Below, piece after piece: positions 1-11,735 of a stretch of 64,000 bases of DNA. The translations under genes and the position numbers were made by a program. How positions within the stretch are numbered: the stretch's first letter is position 1; each line of letters starts with the position of its first letter. The DNA comes from Lepidodermella squamata. Its lineage: Eukaryota; Gastrotricha. Under the pieces are notes generated by a model. That model saw only the letters and a list, made by a program, of their open reading frames with translations. It had not been told where the DNA came from and searched no databases. The stretch lies in the NCBI GenBank assembly GCA_047495785.1, contig JBLDXI010000003.1:248001-312000 (forward strand). Direction: 5' to 3'.

Positions 1-1271
1 TACACGGAACGCTAAATACCTGCTTCAATTTCGATTCCGCAAGTGGCGTTAATTCATTTTATTTCCAATCGCAAAATCATTTTTCTTTGATTTTAGTGGT
101 CCAGATTGAGTTAAAGATCATGAAAAAATAACCAGCGTGTTCGTTGTGATGTCACCTATCTGGAACCATCAACAAACATAGGGAAATTTTTAAACTTTGA
201 TCGGAACCAACAAATAAAAAATCGAATGTTTTGTTTACTTGGCCTCCAAGCCTCTGATGAATCATCTGACCATCTGGCGCCCATGGCGTACACCCTTTTT
301 CACGCTAGTGGGCGATCTATACTGAACTAATATATCTATGCAGTTTACGCTAACAGGAGGTGATAAATAACTATTTGCCATGATGCCATTATCGATGGCT
401 GAAAGAATTTTCTCAATGTAAACCGGAAAAGTGTGAATTAAATTGAAAGATGGCATAAACGGAATCACTGAACAGACTCCTTGAAATAGGCTGATGAGTC
501 ATAAGCTGAAATGATTTCGCGCCTTGATCAACCAATTTTATTCTCAATGCCCTAGTATTCATTCCAAAGCCCTGATCAGTATTGAATGAATTGCCTATAG
601 CTGCTTTATTGATAAGAAGGTGCGGAGTGGCGGACTGGTTTGATAGCGAATTCTTCCGTACGTCAGCGGCGCCATCCGAACCACGAATGCGAAACACAGG
701 GCGCACACAATGCGCGAAGACATTGAAATCCGGTGCCTGGTTCTCGGTGACGAAATCCTCGTCATCAACGATTCCGGAGTCTTCATAAGCGGGTTAAAAA
801 AATAGACCGGCTTCTACTTCTGCCTCATCTTCTGAGGCGTAATATCGCAAAAATTCCATTATGTTATCAATAAAGCAATCTTGAAACATGACCACTAAAC
901 CTATAGAACCCCTTTTCCGATTATTCAACCGCGTGTTCCGATGTAATAGCGCATGTTTACGATTCCGACATAGTGACGCCGAAATTGCGTCGCAAGATAA
1001 AATCTAACAATAGAGCAGCCTGCAGGAATAGGTCTTACAAGCTGATTTTTCGTATTCGAGGTTGGTTTGTTAAATGAGGACAGTAGGCGAAAAAGGAGCC
1101 GGTTTCGCTGGAGAAACGAGAAGTTCTGATTTTCAGATGTTTCTTGTAACTTCGGCGTCACCATGGATGATTTAATGCGAAATTTTCTGAAAAATTGGTT
1201 TAATGAAAAGTTTAGTTACCTTATTTCTTATAATCCATGCTAACGAAATTTCCCTTTGCAGTAGGCTCTGC
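1..1271. other. No gene recognised
   Basis: Only short overlapping reading frames without recognisable domains or splice structure are seen. No repeat ends were identified. The stretch is probably intergenic or old transposon debris. Confidence 0.5.
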
Positions 1272-2033
1272 ATAAATGACAGCGATAAGGATGGCTAATG
1301 GACTGGTCTTCAGCCATTTGAACAACGGCGACATCACCTTGGGCCAGGCAGCACCGAAAAATCTGGCTAAGTTTTAGTCCACACAAGATTTAGCTGTTCG
1401 GATAATCTGTGGTGCCTACTCTCTCGCAGATGCAGAGCCTCTTCGTCATCGCCTCGGATGGGTCGATTCTCACCAGAAACACGCCATTCACTTGGCTACA
1501 TTCGTCTGGAATTTTCTTCACGAAAAAGCGCCCGTCACAAGTCAATCGCTCTTTAGGCTGAACGATGAACGACATCCACAGCTACTCAACCACGCGCAAC
1601 ACCGAACCGATGTTCAAACATACTTATATGCCTCAGTTCGCGGCACACTGAGTCTGCGCTGCCGCGCGGTCCCGATCTTTGGAACAGCCTACCTGTCAAT
1701 GCCCGACTAGCTGAATCGGCTGAGGCTTGCCGTTCTTGTTTCGCTTAGTTTTACGAAAAAATGGCTCTGTTCTATTTCTCAGAAAAATAAAACAAATACT
1801 ATTCTTATACTGCTGTGATGATGTTTACTGTTTAACTTTTGCGATTTTTGTTGTTCGATTGACCGAGTCTGAGCTATAACTTTGTTTACTCCTAACTACA
1901 CCTTTCCGCGCTAAATCTGAACTTTTCCTGCAATTATATGTCTTACCATTAACATGTCTTAACATTGTCAAGCTGCCCTCTGCTGGGCGTATGAGCTTTC
2001 CAATAAAAAAATAAATAATACAAAATAAATAAA
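1272..2033 (+). mobile_element. 5'-truncated non-LTR retrotransposon (LINE) fragment, 3' end
   Basis: The plus strand encodes, in broken frames, the C-terminal part of a non-LTR reverse transcriptase. It shows MANGLVFSHLN, then RIICGAYSLADAEPLRHRLG-like and LATFVWNFLHEKAP segments. These align with the better copy at 27562-28619 on the minus strand. The frame has an in-frame TAG near 1375 and a degenerate tail. The 3' end has the same 'gtcaagctgccctct' segment and an ATAAA-rich tail as the second copy, so both belong to one LINE family. It is dead: only the last few hundred bases of the ORF remain. Confidence 0.8.
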
Positions 2034-2427
2034 TGAGACTTGAATGCTGCTAGTTAGCAAGTGCCTATGAGCCTCCCGGTGGTTAATCCGGGTCATTCGC
2101 CATTAGTAGGCTGGGTCAATATTGCGAGGGCAATAATTGCAAAATCTAAATCCATATTCAAAACTCTCTCGAGCCCCGGCGTTTTCCCGTAGGCTTCCTA
2201 TATTGTAATTTATAACCAGATCCTACCACAATCCCATTAAAATTCGAGTGATACATCAGTTACTGGGCTGTAAGAAGTAACGATTATTTACTCAGCTATT
2301 TTTTTACGTACAAAATGTATGATTATTTGCTTACTTGAGCGTTGAGTGGTTAAGAACCATGGTTATGACACCACGTTATTTACCATAGGATGAGCTGAGT
2401 GAAAGAAGAGGCGTAATTGCTGCACGC

Positions 2428-2436
2428 TATATATAG
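2428..2436 (+). promoter_or_regulatory. TATA box of the amidase gene
   Basis: TATATATAG lies about 40 bases before the ATG at 2473. If transcription starts the usual 25-30 bases downstream, the 5' leader is only about 10-20 bases. The start codon context is ATAAAATG. Confidence 0.55.
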
Positions 2437-2472
2437 GTCGCGATTAGCATCCTGATTCCTCATGACAATAAA

Positions 2473-4230
2473 ATGTTGCGAGTCCTAATTTTTCTCGGAT
2501 TTCTAGCTGGTCTATCCAGCCAGCAAGCACCTTCTGTTCCCCCAGCTAATTTCGACTATACGATTGCGAAGATCTCCGACATTCAAGCTGCGATCAAACA
2601 GCGATATGTAACCTGCGCCGGCATTGTAGCTGGCTACCTACAACGTATCGATAGATATGGCTTTCAAAACGACACTGGAGCTATTGTTGCGACCAACCCG
2701 AAAGCCATCGAAGAAGCCCTGGCCCTGGACTCGTACTTCAACTCAACTGGAAAGTTCAAAGGCCCTCTTCACTGCGCTCCTCTAGTTGCTAAGGACAATA
2801 TCGATGTAGCTGGAATTGCGACGACGAACGGTCTTTCGGCATTCAAGAATCAAGTCCCCAATAAAGATGCAACCGTTGTGAAGAATTGCAAAGATCAAGG
2901 CGCGATTTTCATTGCCAAGGCCAACATGTCACCGATGGCTGACAAGGAAGCCTGGGGAAACTCTGAGACTGGTGGCCAAATTCGAAATCCTTACGCCAAG
3001 GAATACACTACCTACGGATCAAGTGGCGGCAACTCAGCAGCGGCGAATGCCATGCTAGCAGTTGGAGGAATCGCGACTGAAACTGGGGTTTCTATCAATT
3101 TGCCATCCTCGACTGGCAATTTGGTCGGAATCCGTCCGCCTCTTGATTTGATCAAGGCCATCAACGGCCAGGACGGAGTCATGCCAAATAGTTTGTTGCA
3201 AGACGTAACTGGGCCGATAGCTCGCAACATTGACGATGCGTTGTTGATCCTGGATGGAATGCTTGGGGGACATGAGTTCTATGGGTCTGTCTCGAGCCTT
3301 GAAGGCGCTGAAGGGCTGAAATTCGGAATTTTCGATCTCTTTACCTACGTTACATTCCCACTTCCTGGATTGGGGACATATTCAGTCGACCCGAAGATTC
3401 AGGCGCTGTTCACGGAGGCGACTCAGAAAATGACTTTAGCTGGGGCGGTGGTGAAAAATCAAACCATCGACTTCAATTCGGCTGCAACTCCGATCTTCAC
3501 CTTGCTTCAAACTGGAACATCTAGCTGCGTCGCAGCTTGGAGAGATGCGTACCTTGGAGACAAAGCTCGCTTCAATTCCAGCCAATTCCAATCTGTTGAA
3601 CAAGTTGTTAAAGCCAATAAGCTGCCTACGTATTACCAGAAGAACTGGCAAAGTGTCTACGACGCAGGAAAGGTCGCTGGGCAGTGCGATAAAGAAACAA
3701 AGTTCTTCAACGAGCAGGTTGCTTCGCTGATTAAAAACGCGATAAACCCTTTGCTGGGCGATAATGATATCATTATTTGGCCGACTGTTCCCAGCTTCCC
3801 CGCTAAATTGGGCTCGGATGCTGCGGGCAGAGACTGGGGATCTGCGACTACAGCACCTATCAATCTGGTTTTGTTAGCATCATGGACTGGCTATCCGTCA
3901 ATAACAGTCCCACTTGGCTTTAGCGATCCTACTCCTGATGCTCCGCAGGGCCTTCCAATCGGAATGTTCATGATGACTAAACCTGACAAGGTTGATATGC
4001 TTTTCAGGGCGGCTTACGGTTACACTGCGAATTTCGGAGCTTCGAAACTGCCGGTCAACTATCCTCGGATCGATAACGAAAGAATGCCGCCGAGAGATCC
4101 GCCTACGACGACATCGCCTCCTCCGGCCCCCGCACCTGCGCCGATTTGGCCGGCTAGAATTCCTCCGATGCCAGCCCTCCCGCCTCTTCAAGCCGTTACT
4201 AATTTTTTCAACAATCTATTCGGTCGGTGA
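2473..4230 (+). CDS. Secreted amidase-signature family hydrolase, single exon
   Basis: This 585-aa protein starts at an ATG with a TATA box just upstream. Residues 1-17 (MLRVLIFLGFLAGLSSQ) form a signal peptide, so the enzyme is probably exported. Residues about 30-530 are an amidase-signature domain. The family uses a Ser-cisSer-Lys triad to hydrolyse amide bonds. Lys107 lies in LVAKDNID, the cis-Ser is in YGSSGGNSAAA (Ser183/184), and the nucleophile is Ser207 in ETGVSINLP. The usual DTGGSIR around the nucleophile is altered here (E for D, V for G, N for R), so substrate or rate may differ. The last 50 residues are Pro-rich (TTTSPPPAPAPAPIWP) and end in a short hydrophobic-aromatic tail. 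There is no intron over 1.76 kb, unlike the spliced neighbours, which hints at retroposition or horizontal origin; this is inference. The substrate is unknown. Confidence 0.87.
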   Translation: MLRVLIFLGFLAGLSSQQAPSVPPANFDYTIAKISDIQAAIKQRYVTCAGIVAGYLQRIDRYGFQNDTGAIVATNPKAIEEALALDSYFNSTGKFKGPLHCAPLVAKDNIDVAGIATTNGLSAFKNQVPNKDATVVKNCKDQGAIFIAKANMSPMADKEAWGNSETGGQIRNPYAKEYTTYGSSGGNSAAANAMLAVGGIATETGVSINLPSSTGNLVGIRPPLDLIKAINGQDGVMPNSLLQDVTGPIARNIDDALLILDGMLGGHEFYGSVSSLEGAEGLKFGIFDLFTYVTFPLPGLGTYSVDPKIQALFTEATQKMTLAGAVVKNQTIDFNSAATPIFTLLQTGTSSCVAAWRDAYLGDKARFNSSQFQSVEQVVKANKLPTYYQKNWQSVYDAGKVAGQCDKETKFFNEQVASLIKNAINPLLGDNDIIIWPTVPSFPAKLGSDAAGRDWGSATTAPINLVLLASWTGYPSITVPLGFSDPTPDAPQGLPIGMFMMTKPDKVDMLFRAAYGYTANFGASKLPVNYPRIDNERMPPRDPPTTTSPPPAPAPAPIWPARIPPMPALPPLQAVTNFFNNLFGR

Positions 4231-4421
4231 AAAGGATGATGCGGAAAGCTTATTTACGGGTATACCGGTGAGAAAAAACAATGCTTGCTAAGTATTGATG
4301 ACTCTTCTTCTGTTCTTGGGGTTTTGGTGTGCATACCGTAAATTCCCAAATACAAGCCTAGGCGGCATTACAAAGAACATTAAAGTGTCGTTGTATTTTG
4401 AGAATTTATTTCTTAGTCTGA

Positions 4422-4427
4422 AATAAA
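4422..4427 (+). other. AATAAA polyadenylation signal, amidase gene
   Basis: AATAAA lies about 190 bases after the amidase stop codon, in a plausible position for 3' end formation. Confidence 0.4.
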
Positions 4428-4632
4428 ATGGAAACAACTTTTTTATTTGTCTTCGATGCCACGACAGTGAGAAAAGAATAAAGAAAATTAAAGGCTTGAC
4501 CTGTCAGGTTACTGGCTCTTGCATGAAGCAGCGCTGTAAGTACACGGCAAAGGGGCCATCGCTGAGCTTATCAAGCCAGGTAGAAGCTGTTGCTCGCAGA
4601 AGCAAAACGAGGCGAACTAACCGACAACATTT

Positions 4633-4780
4633 GAGACCCGTAAAGCGATTTCGGCCCTATCTCACCTTCATAGTCATTTGAAATGGGGTGTTGCGCAATA
4701 ATGATAATAAGCATGCGTCAGCTGTGGCCTTTCAAGTGACTGTGACGATGAGATCGGGCCGAAATCGCTTGACGGGTCTC
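4633..4780. repeat. Short inverted-repeat element (MITE-like), 148 bp
   Basis: The ends GAGACCCGTAAAGCGATTTC and its near-perfect inverse match over about 31 bases. ATTT flanks both sides as a possible 4-bp target duplication. There is no coding capacity. Confidence 0.6.
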
Positions 4781-5151
4781 ATTTATCCCTAGCTCTCTTT
4801 TATTACTATAGAAGTCTATAATTGGCCGATATCGCTTTGTGGACATGGCGGAATCACCACTTGCCGACACAACGAATCGGTTTTCGTAATTCTAATGAGA
4901 CACCAAGGATTATTTTATATACCGATCTGTGTTGTAGACAGAGTAGTTGAAATTGACGAGTGAAATTAACTTCGTGGCATGATCAGATACTTACAGGAAC
5001 AAATCAAATATCGAAGTCGCATGATAATGGACGCAAACAGCTGAAAATAAATTGGCCAAGTCATGAGCGCGTGCTGGACAATAGTTCAAAGCAGGCAGAG
5101 TCAACCTTTCTGAGAATCAGGTTTGACTGTAAAACAAAATACGAATAGCGT

Positions 5152-6035
5152 TTGGATTTGGCCAAGCTAGTATTCCTACCCCCGAACACTACTAGCGTTT
5201 TGCAGCCTTGTGATCAGGGGATTATCTTTGATCTGAAAAAACGATACAGATCAGCTCTCCTCTCTCGGCAAATTGCATTTCTGGAAGACAATCCGACGAA
5301 AAAGCTGGATGAAATGCCCCCAATCTCGCTGGTCGAAGCCGTTCACGGTATCAAAGCTGCGTATATCAGCATACCTAAGACAACCTTCCGCAACTGCTGG
5401 CGAATTGCGATGGGTCAGAGTAACCAAACGATTGAACCAACCGCCCTATTGCTCTCCAGCTTGCAGCCAAAATTTGACAGACTTAAATCTTTGCTGGGAA
5501 ATATCGATTTCGAATTTGGCGACTACATTAAGGCGGACGAGGAAGTTCGCACGGCTGCTCCAAGCTCCGAAGAACCCGGTGATGACAGCGCTGACGAAGA
5601 AGCAGACGCCCCCGAGGAAGTTGTTCAAGAATCGACCTTGTCAGCTGCTTTCCAAGCGCTCAGTGTGTTGCGAAGCTATGCGGGGTTAGACCAGGCCCTA
5701 CTAGATCGCATCGATGAGCGACTCGTCAGCTGCACTTTTGAAGCTAAAACTAAACAGGCTGACATCCGCAATTTTCTAATTTAATTGTGATTTGATCGTG
5801 ATGCTAAGTTTTATGAAGCAGTTCTTGAATTGCGGATGTCGCTACTAGCAGAGTAAAATTGCATGCTAAATACCCCTGATCTTGTTATTCTAGATTTATT
5901 ATATGATTGGTGAAACAGGGCTCTATCAGAGGTATGATTTGTACATGTTATTGCCGGTTTAAAATAATCCGGACTTTCTCTAAACCGGACCATTTTGCCT
6001 GGCAGACCCGAGTCCGGTTTATACAACTTTCACTG
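5152..6035 (+). mobile_element. Tigger/pogo-like transposon 3' part with DDE transposase remnant
   Basis: An open frame from 5152 to the stop at 5784 encodes about 210 aa of a DDE superfamily (Tigger/Jerky/CENP-B type) transposase C-terminal half. The hallmark VFLPPNTTSVLQPCDQGII is followed by LKKRYRSALL and TTFRNCWRIA, then an acidic stretch (PGDDSADEEADAPEE) and a C-terminus ending in FLI. The reading frame has no ATG; upstream coding is lost or in exons not found. The element's right end is probably the CACTG at 6031-6035 followed by TA, which fits the CAGTG...CACTG/TA pattern of other Tigger-like elements here. The first DDE aspartates were not located, so it is taken as inactive. Confidence 0.75.
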
Positions 6036-6856
6036 TATTTATTCGACTAACTTTGCACGCAATTTCAGCGCGAACCAAGTATTTATTAAAGAGTTTGAAA
6101 GTTTGAAAGAGTAACACGATGGTAACACGTTTCGGCTTCACCTCGGGTTTCCACGAGGCATTTTAGAGTCTATTCAAGAGCTTCCAAAGCACTAACTTCT
6201 TACCTAAACCTTTCAATTATAAACAAAATCGAAAATGACTGCTCAGATCTTGGGACGCTAGCCGCGTGACCATAATGTTGACTTTCGGGCACCTTCGGGC
6301 GTCATTCCATGCATGCGTCGGATTCGGACGAATTAATAACGATGCTCGCTGTTAACAGCCCTCACAATTAATTCATAATTGTTGCTGAACAATGGGAACT
6401 ATCAACGAAATCTGCAATAATAGATGCAGTCAGTCATCGGTTAGCTGAACAAACAGGATTGATGTTGGTTATTGATGGTCTAAAAGTCAATCAAACGGCT
6501 TATCACTTGTTGTTTATTTTGACGTTATCACTTCCGGAGTTGAATTAGGCGTCAAACCACGAATTTGTGATTGAAAACTCTAACTCTGCTAACTCAGAAA
6601 GCATAAGAAAGTTAGTTTCCAAGAGCCAACGAAATAATGTCGAGAAAACTGATAACTCTCAAATTGAGACGAGACCAACAGCATTTGTCACTTTGCTCCT
6701 TCCGAAGGATGAGGCGCTTGAGGACCATTGGGTTATGACGCACAAGGCGAAACCACTGAGCAATAGTGCTGGGTCATGGTAGTCATCTTCGTTCGGCATT
6801 TTTATATACTAAACGAACGCTACACTTAAGCATTTTTTGCCGGTTGTAGATAGAAA
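6036..6856. other. No gene recognised
   Basis: AT-rich sequence with only short frames; no domain, repeat end or splice structure was recognised. Confidence 0.5.
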
Positions 6857-6930
6857 GCCTCCTATTGTATAGTGGCTCAAATCCATGGTTCTGATCCTTA
6901 AGGTTCCGGGTTCGAATCCTCCTTTTTCCC
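6857..6930 (+). pseudogene. tRNA-Gln-like pseudogene
   Basis: An A-box-like TGTATAGTGGCT and a B box GGGTTCGAATCC are spaced as in a tRNA. The seven-base anticodon loop TTCTGAT would read CTG (Gln). The anticodon, T and acceptor stems contain mismatches, so a functional tRNA is unlikely; it may be a tRNA-derived SINE head. Confidence 0.5.
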
Positions 6931-7077
6931 CATTTTTTTTTCTTTCGTCAGTTTTTTTGTAAAAGATGACGAAGTGACGAAACGACGAAACGACGAAGCA
7001 ACGAAAAAAATAACGCCTCAGAACTAGCTATTCATACCACGTGACAACGTGGACTTTGATCCTGCAATACGGAAGCA

Positions 7078-7711
7078 TAATGGTTGCACCACGTGATTTC
7101 AGGAAATCAATGACAGCTTGGTGAATATTATGGATTGCTTCGTCTAACGGTCCCGTAAGGAGATTCGCTTTCGCGTTGACATTAGCACCACGATTGACAA
7201 GCAGCTAGACGAGTTCTAGGCGGCCCCAAAAGGACGCATCCATCAATGGCGTTTCGCCGAAATCCGATCTTATGTCCACGTCTGCTCCTCGGTCGAGAAG
7301 CAGCCTCACTACAGCCGTGTGGTTGTTTCTTGTAGCCTATTGAAGAGCAGTATAGCTCTGTCCACGTGCCTCATCCCGGTTGACGACCGCGCCGTGGCGC
7401 CGTGAGTAGCAGCATAGTAGTAATCTCGAGATGTCCCCCTCCGGCAGCAACCCCCAGCGGCGTAACGCCGTAACGTTGCCTCTTGCGTCAACAGCTGCTT
7501 CACGATCGAGGAGCAACCGAACTATGTCCGTTAGGTTTTTCGCGGCAGCAATGTACAAACTCGTGAGCTGCATCTCGCCCTCCTGGCTGTTGACGTCTGG
7601 CAGGCAGTACAAAAGAGGCAGAAAATTATTACAAGAAATAAAGTCTTCTTCTCCCATCTGCGTTTCCTCAAAATGGTATGAGAAAGATCGCGATAAGATG
7701 AAGAAAATCAT
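7078..7711 (-). pseudogene. Ankyrin-repeat remnant of the EGF-ankyrin family
   Basis: The minus strand encodes a broken copy of the ankyrin exon found intact at 19245-20033. Recognisable blocks in order are QLTSLYIAAAKNLTDIVRLL, NNHTAVVRLLLDRGADVD, DFGETPLMDAS and VIDFLKSRGAT. Frames shift near 7430 and 7330, and an in-frame TAG interrupts the repeat near 7206. No EGF exons are attached. It lies directly behind the pseudogene at 7937-12851 in the same orientation, so it may be a tandem duplicate. The sequons NLT and NHT match those of the intact copies. Confidence 0.75.
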
Positions 7712-8939
7712 CCTACTCCATAGGCTTAATTTTTATCGCTATATCAACGTCAATTACTGAACACTGAAAGAGAAATGCTATTATTTTATTGCTAGAAACG
7801 ATTCCTCACAATCCCTGCCCGCCAGCCCGTATAGGCTAAGTGAAGGTGGCAAAAAAGCGAGTTAGCAACAAGAAACTGAAGATTGAAGTGATAAATCTCA
7901 GATTGGGACAATCACCAGCCCGCTACTGCGAATTCCTTACTTCGCTCCTTCCAAAATATAAGGTGCTTTAGTAGCACCCCGTGATGCCAGGAAATCAATG
8001 ACAGCTTGGTGTTTGTTATGGTCCGCTTCATCCATAGCTCCTGAGCAGTCAAGCAACTTTGCGTTGACATTAGCGCCGCGATCGACAAGCAGCTTGACGA
8101 CGTCGAGGTAACCCATACTAGACGCTTGCATCATTGGCGTCTAGCCGAAATCCGCTGCTTTGTTTACCTCTGCTCCTCGGTCGAGAAGCAATCTCACAAC
8201 GGCCGTCTGGTTGTTTGCTGCAGCTAATTGAAGGGCAGTATTACTAAGTCCCCTTACTTCACCGTTGACGACTGCACCGTGATCAAGAAGCAACCTAACA
8301 ACGTCGATGTATCCCTTTTCCGCAGCTAACGCCAGTGGTGTAATGTCGTTAAAATTTCTTTTGTCAACATCTGCTCCTCGGTCAATAAGCAACCGCACCA
8401 TGGCGGTGAAGTTGCTCCCGGCCGCAATGAACAAACTCGTGAGCTGAAGTGAGTCGCTCTCCTGGCTGTTGACGTCTGCGCCGCGATCGAGCAATAGACG
8501 GGCAATTTCAAGTCGCTCGTCAAGCCTGCTATTGCAGTTGACGACGCGATGTAGTAACGTGGTGTTCCTTATCTGGAATGAGCAGTTGGTGTAAGTGTTC
8601 GGATCGCGTCGATTCGGATCGAACTTGATGCCAGTCGCCGTATCGATCTCACCAATCAGACGCCGCACGGCTGCGACGTCGGCCTCCTCACATGCTCTTC
8701 CAAGCCGCCTGTGAAGTTCGAGGTTTTCGTCAAACTGGGATTGGTAGAAAATTAAAAGCATAGACATAACAATCATTATGTAATAGAAATAACTAATAGA
8801 AACTAATGACTACTTTATCGATCAATCGCCTTCGAAGAAAAAGGTTTTTTGAAACTCCAATATCGATGGTCAAGGCACGTCGTGGCAAGGTACCATTATA
8901 CCAGCCCGCTTCTATCTTCCATTACTTAACTTCATTATA

Positions 8940-10695
8940 CAGTGCTCCCTCGTTAGTGGCACCCTCCTTAAAAGAACTCCCTAGTTTGTAGACCGTAATT
9001 TTGGACCCTGCTAAATAAATTAGTTGTAAATTTTTAATGAAAGAAAAAATAATTATTTGATAGATTTAAATAATTAAGCGTGAACATATAAAATAATAAA
9101 GCGTTCCTAGAAACCTAGCGGCGCGTTGTCGTGGTTTTGAGAGATCCAGTTATTTCAAGTTTATTCCAAACGAGTTGAAAGATCAGCAGTGCATTAAGCT
9201 GTTCTTGTGGCTTTGAAATGACTTTGATTATGCAACAGAGTGTGTGGATTAGCTGCCACTCCAGTCGTCTTGTTTTTTTGTTAAACTTTTCCATCAGAAA
9301 TTACGCCAGTTTATCAGACAAAATCAGCAATTCATTTCAATAACTATAAAAATGCCCGTCAATCTTCTATCTCCTTGTTTTGCAGATTTTTCCTCACGTC
9401 AATTGCTGATCAACTAAAAGGCTCATCTGAATTGCCCTGATTTTTCATTTTTTAGCTTTCTCCCGGCCAGAAAATCTCTTGTCATTTACCAGCATTATTA
9501 GCATGATCAAATTGGGATATAAATCGTGTTTTTAAGGAAACTGAAACATCCTAATTTTGTTCCCAGCGGTGTTACGTAATCATGAAGAATCATGTCCTTG
9601 TTTTAAGATTTACTTTAATTTCGATACATGGATTCATTCTCATAAAATTAGACCGATTTCATTCGTTCCAGTTGTCCTGAGTTATTGGAATTATTAGCCG
9701 ATTTTCGATAGTCGATAGGCCTGATCTAACATGAAAATGGCTGCCACTACTCTACGATTTCATTGCTCAACGTCTTGGCAGTTTTACGGATTTTTTTCAC
9801 AACTTTTAATCATTCAATTTTGACTTTGAAAATCGCAACATCCCGAGGAGGGGCGGCGGGAGCTTCTGCCCGATTTTTTACCTTGTTCTGATCTTAATAG
9901 GCCAGTTGAATGAAAACGAGATCACGCCTGAGAAGATACAAATTTATTCTATTCAATCTAAACATCCTCTTGTTCCCTCTTCCCTCTTCACGGAACCACA
10001 CGCCTTATGCCTTGAAATCGGCCCGTGATTGCTCAATGCCATTAATTCGATGAATTTAAAAAAGAAAAATTCAGGTTAACCGCGAAAAAATTGTCGAAAA
10101 TACAATATTCATCCAAATTGTTTCAAATTTCATTTTTTAACTAATTCTACGAATTTTAGGCGAATTGAGTTCTGGATTGAACACTTGGAAAGAATGTTTG
10201 GCTAAATTTGTTGGTGATTTATTCAGAAGTATTCTGGTCAATCTTGACCGAGGTGATTGATTTTTTAAGCTGTGATTTCCAATGAATATTTGTTTGCGAA
10301 ATCGGACGAGCTTGGCATTTTTGAAGTAAATTGAAATGATGAGATTCCTGGTTTTTTTATTCTGAGTTCGTTATTAACCCCAGGCAGGACTTGAAATCAG
10401 AGTAAAAAACAAGGCCAACCAGTCAAATCAAAGCCGCCCTGGCAAATAAGAATTAAAACTTGGCGACGAACTTACAATTCATAGTGTTACTGTTTCACAG
10501 CCTTCAGCGAGCGAAATTTGTAATGACACGTAATCCGTGTCCGTCTCTTTCTGCGCGTTGGCATGCCAACTGTCTTAAGTCGTAGAAACGGTCTATTTTT
10601 AGCTTCTGCATTCAATTACAGCCCTCGTTATAGCTTTCCCTTGTTTAAAGACCGGGTCTGGCTCCCGACCCAGTGCTTTTATCGAGGGAGCACTG
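8940..10695. mobile_element. Tigger-like non-autonomous DNA transposon, 1.76 kb
   Basis: The ends CAGTGCTCCCTCG...CGAGGGAGCACTG are inverted and flanked by TA on both sides. The same element lies in opposite orientation at 48425-50203. Interior shows no transposase frame. TIR and TA duplication fit pogo/Tigger elements. Confidence 0.85.
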
Positions 10696-11139
10696 TATTT
10701 CGGGAGTTTCCTCTCGCGGAATGTAATTTAACGAAAATGTGAAGTAATTTCCCCAGGGTATTTGGTGAGTAAACTCTCGTGATTGTTTGAGCAACTGTAG
10801 CAAAATATCTATATTAGGTAAATAGAGCTTCATATTGTTAGAGAAATGAGCCTTTACACCAAAACATGACATTACGAAGCTCAACAAAATAAATAAACGT
10901 CTTCCAAAACTTACCAAGGCGCAGTTCGCTCCAAACCAGCCTCCCACACAAGTACAGGTATTTGGACCCGTACAAGAACCTTCATTTGAGCACCACTGCT
11001 CGCAAGAAGCTTTGAAGAAAAATGATAGTTAAACCAGGTGAGATAATAAATGTGTATTAGCGTGAACTCACGTTTGCTACAAATTGAATCACCCCTCCAG
11101 CCATTAGGACAAATGCAAGCGTTAGGTCCGTCGTAAGAA

Positions 11140-11473
11140 CCTTTTTCGACAGTAAATATATTTTTCAGCGTTACTGTTCATATATTTTACTCGGTTTCTT
11201 GCTGAAAAATTGCATCAAGTCACATTGTTACGACGCTACAACCGTGCCCTGACTCACTTCACGCGCGCGAGCCGGATCCCTACTTCGAGCCTTCTCTTTG
11301 ATTTCTTTTTTTATTCGTCCAACTACCTCGTACTTCCTTCGTTTAACGTTTAACCGATAAACACAGTCACGCTCCATGCTCTCGCGCGCAAAGTGAGCCT
11401 GATTTTGGCGGGAAAAAACTAGCAATTGAAATAGTATTATGCTGTCAAAAAATTAATTTACTGTCGAACAAGG
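11140..11473. mobile_element. Short inverted-repeat element within an EGF exon
   Basis: Inverted ends CCTT(T/G)TTCGACAGTAAAT of about 18 bp bound a 334-bp insert. The two flanking half-exons on the minus strand read in the same phase and together resemble one EGF module. Confidence 0.6.
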
Positions 11474-11701
11474 ATTCGTGAGGTTCACCGCAGTATCCTC
11501 CATTTTCGCATGGTATATCGCAAAGTGCTGAAAAAGATCATAGTTAATATTGATCGCGGTCTCAATGTGATATAATGCGAGAATTGCCTGGATATGGAGT
11601 TCAAAGCGAAAAAACGAAACAGACCCCAATAGCTTTCTCAGTGGCAAAGAATTTGCTTAAAATTTGCTATTTTCTCTTGACAGGAGTAAAAAGTAATAGG
11701 T

Positions 11702-11735
11702 AAGCCCGTGACAAGCCCGTGACAAGCCCGTGACA
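11702..11735. repeat. Short tandem repeat (aagcccgtgac x3)
   Basis: Three direct copies of an 11-base unit lie in an intron of the pseudogene. Confidence 0.8.

Noticed and set aside
2473-4230. Bacterial contamination as the source of the amidase
   Set aside because: A eukaryote-style TATA box and polyadenylation signal and similar flanking composition argue that it is part of the host genome, though ancient transfer remains open.
8141-8143. Selenocysteine or readthrough at the TAG in the ankyrin exon
   Set aside because: TAG is not a selenocysteine codon, and the intact paralogues have sense codons there; a nonsense mutation is simpler.
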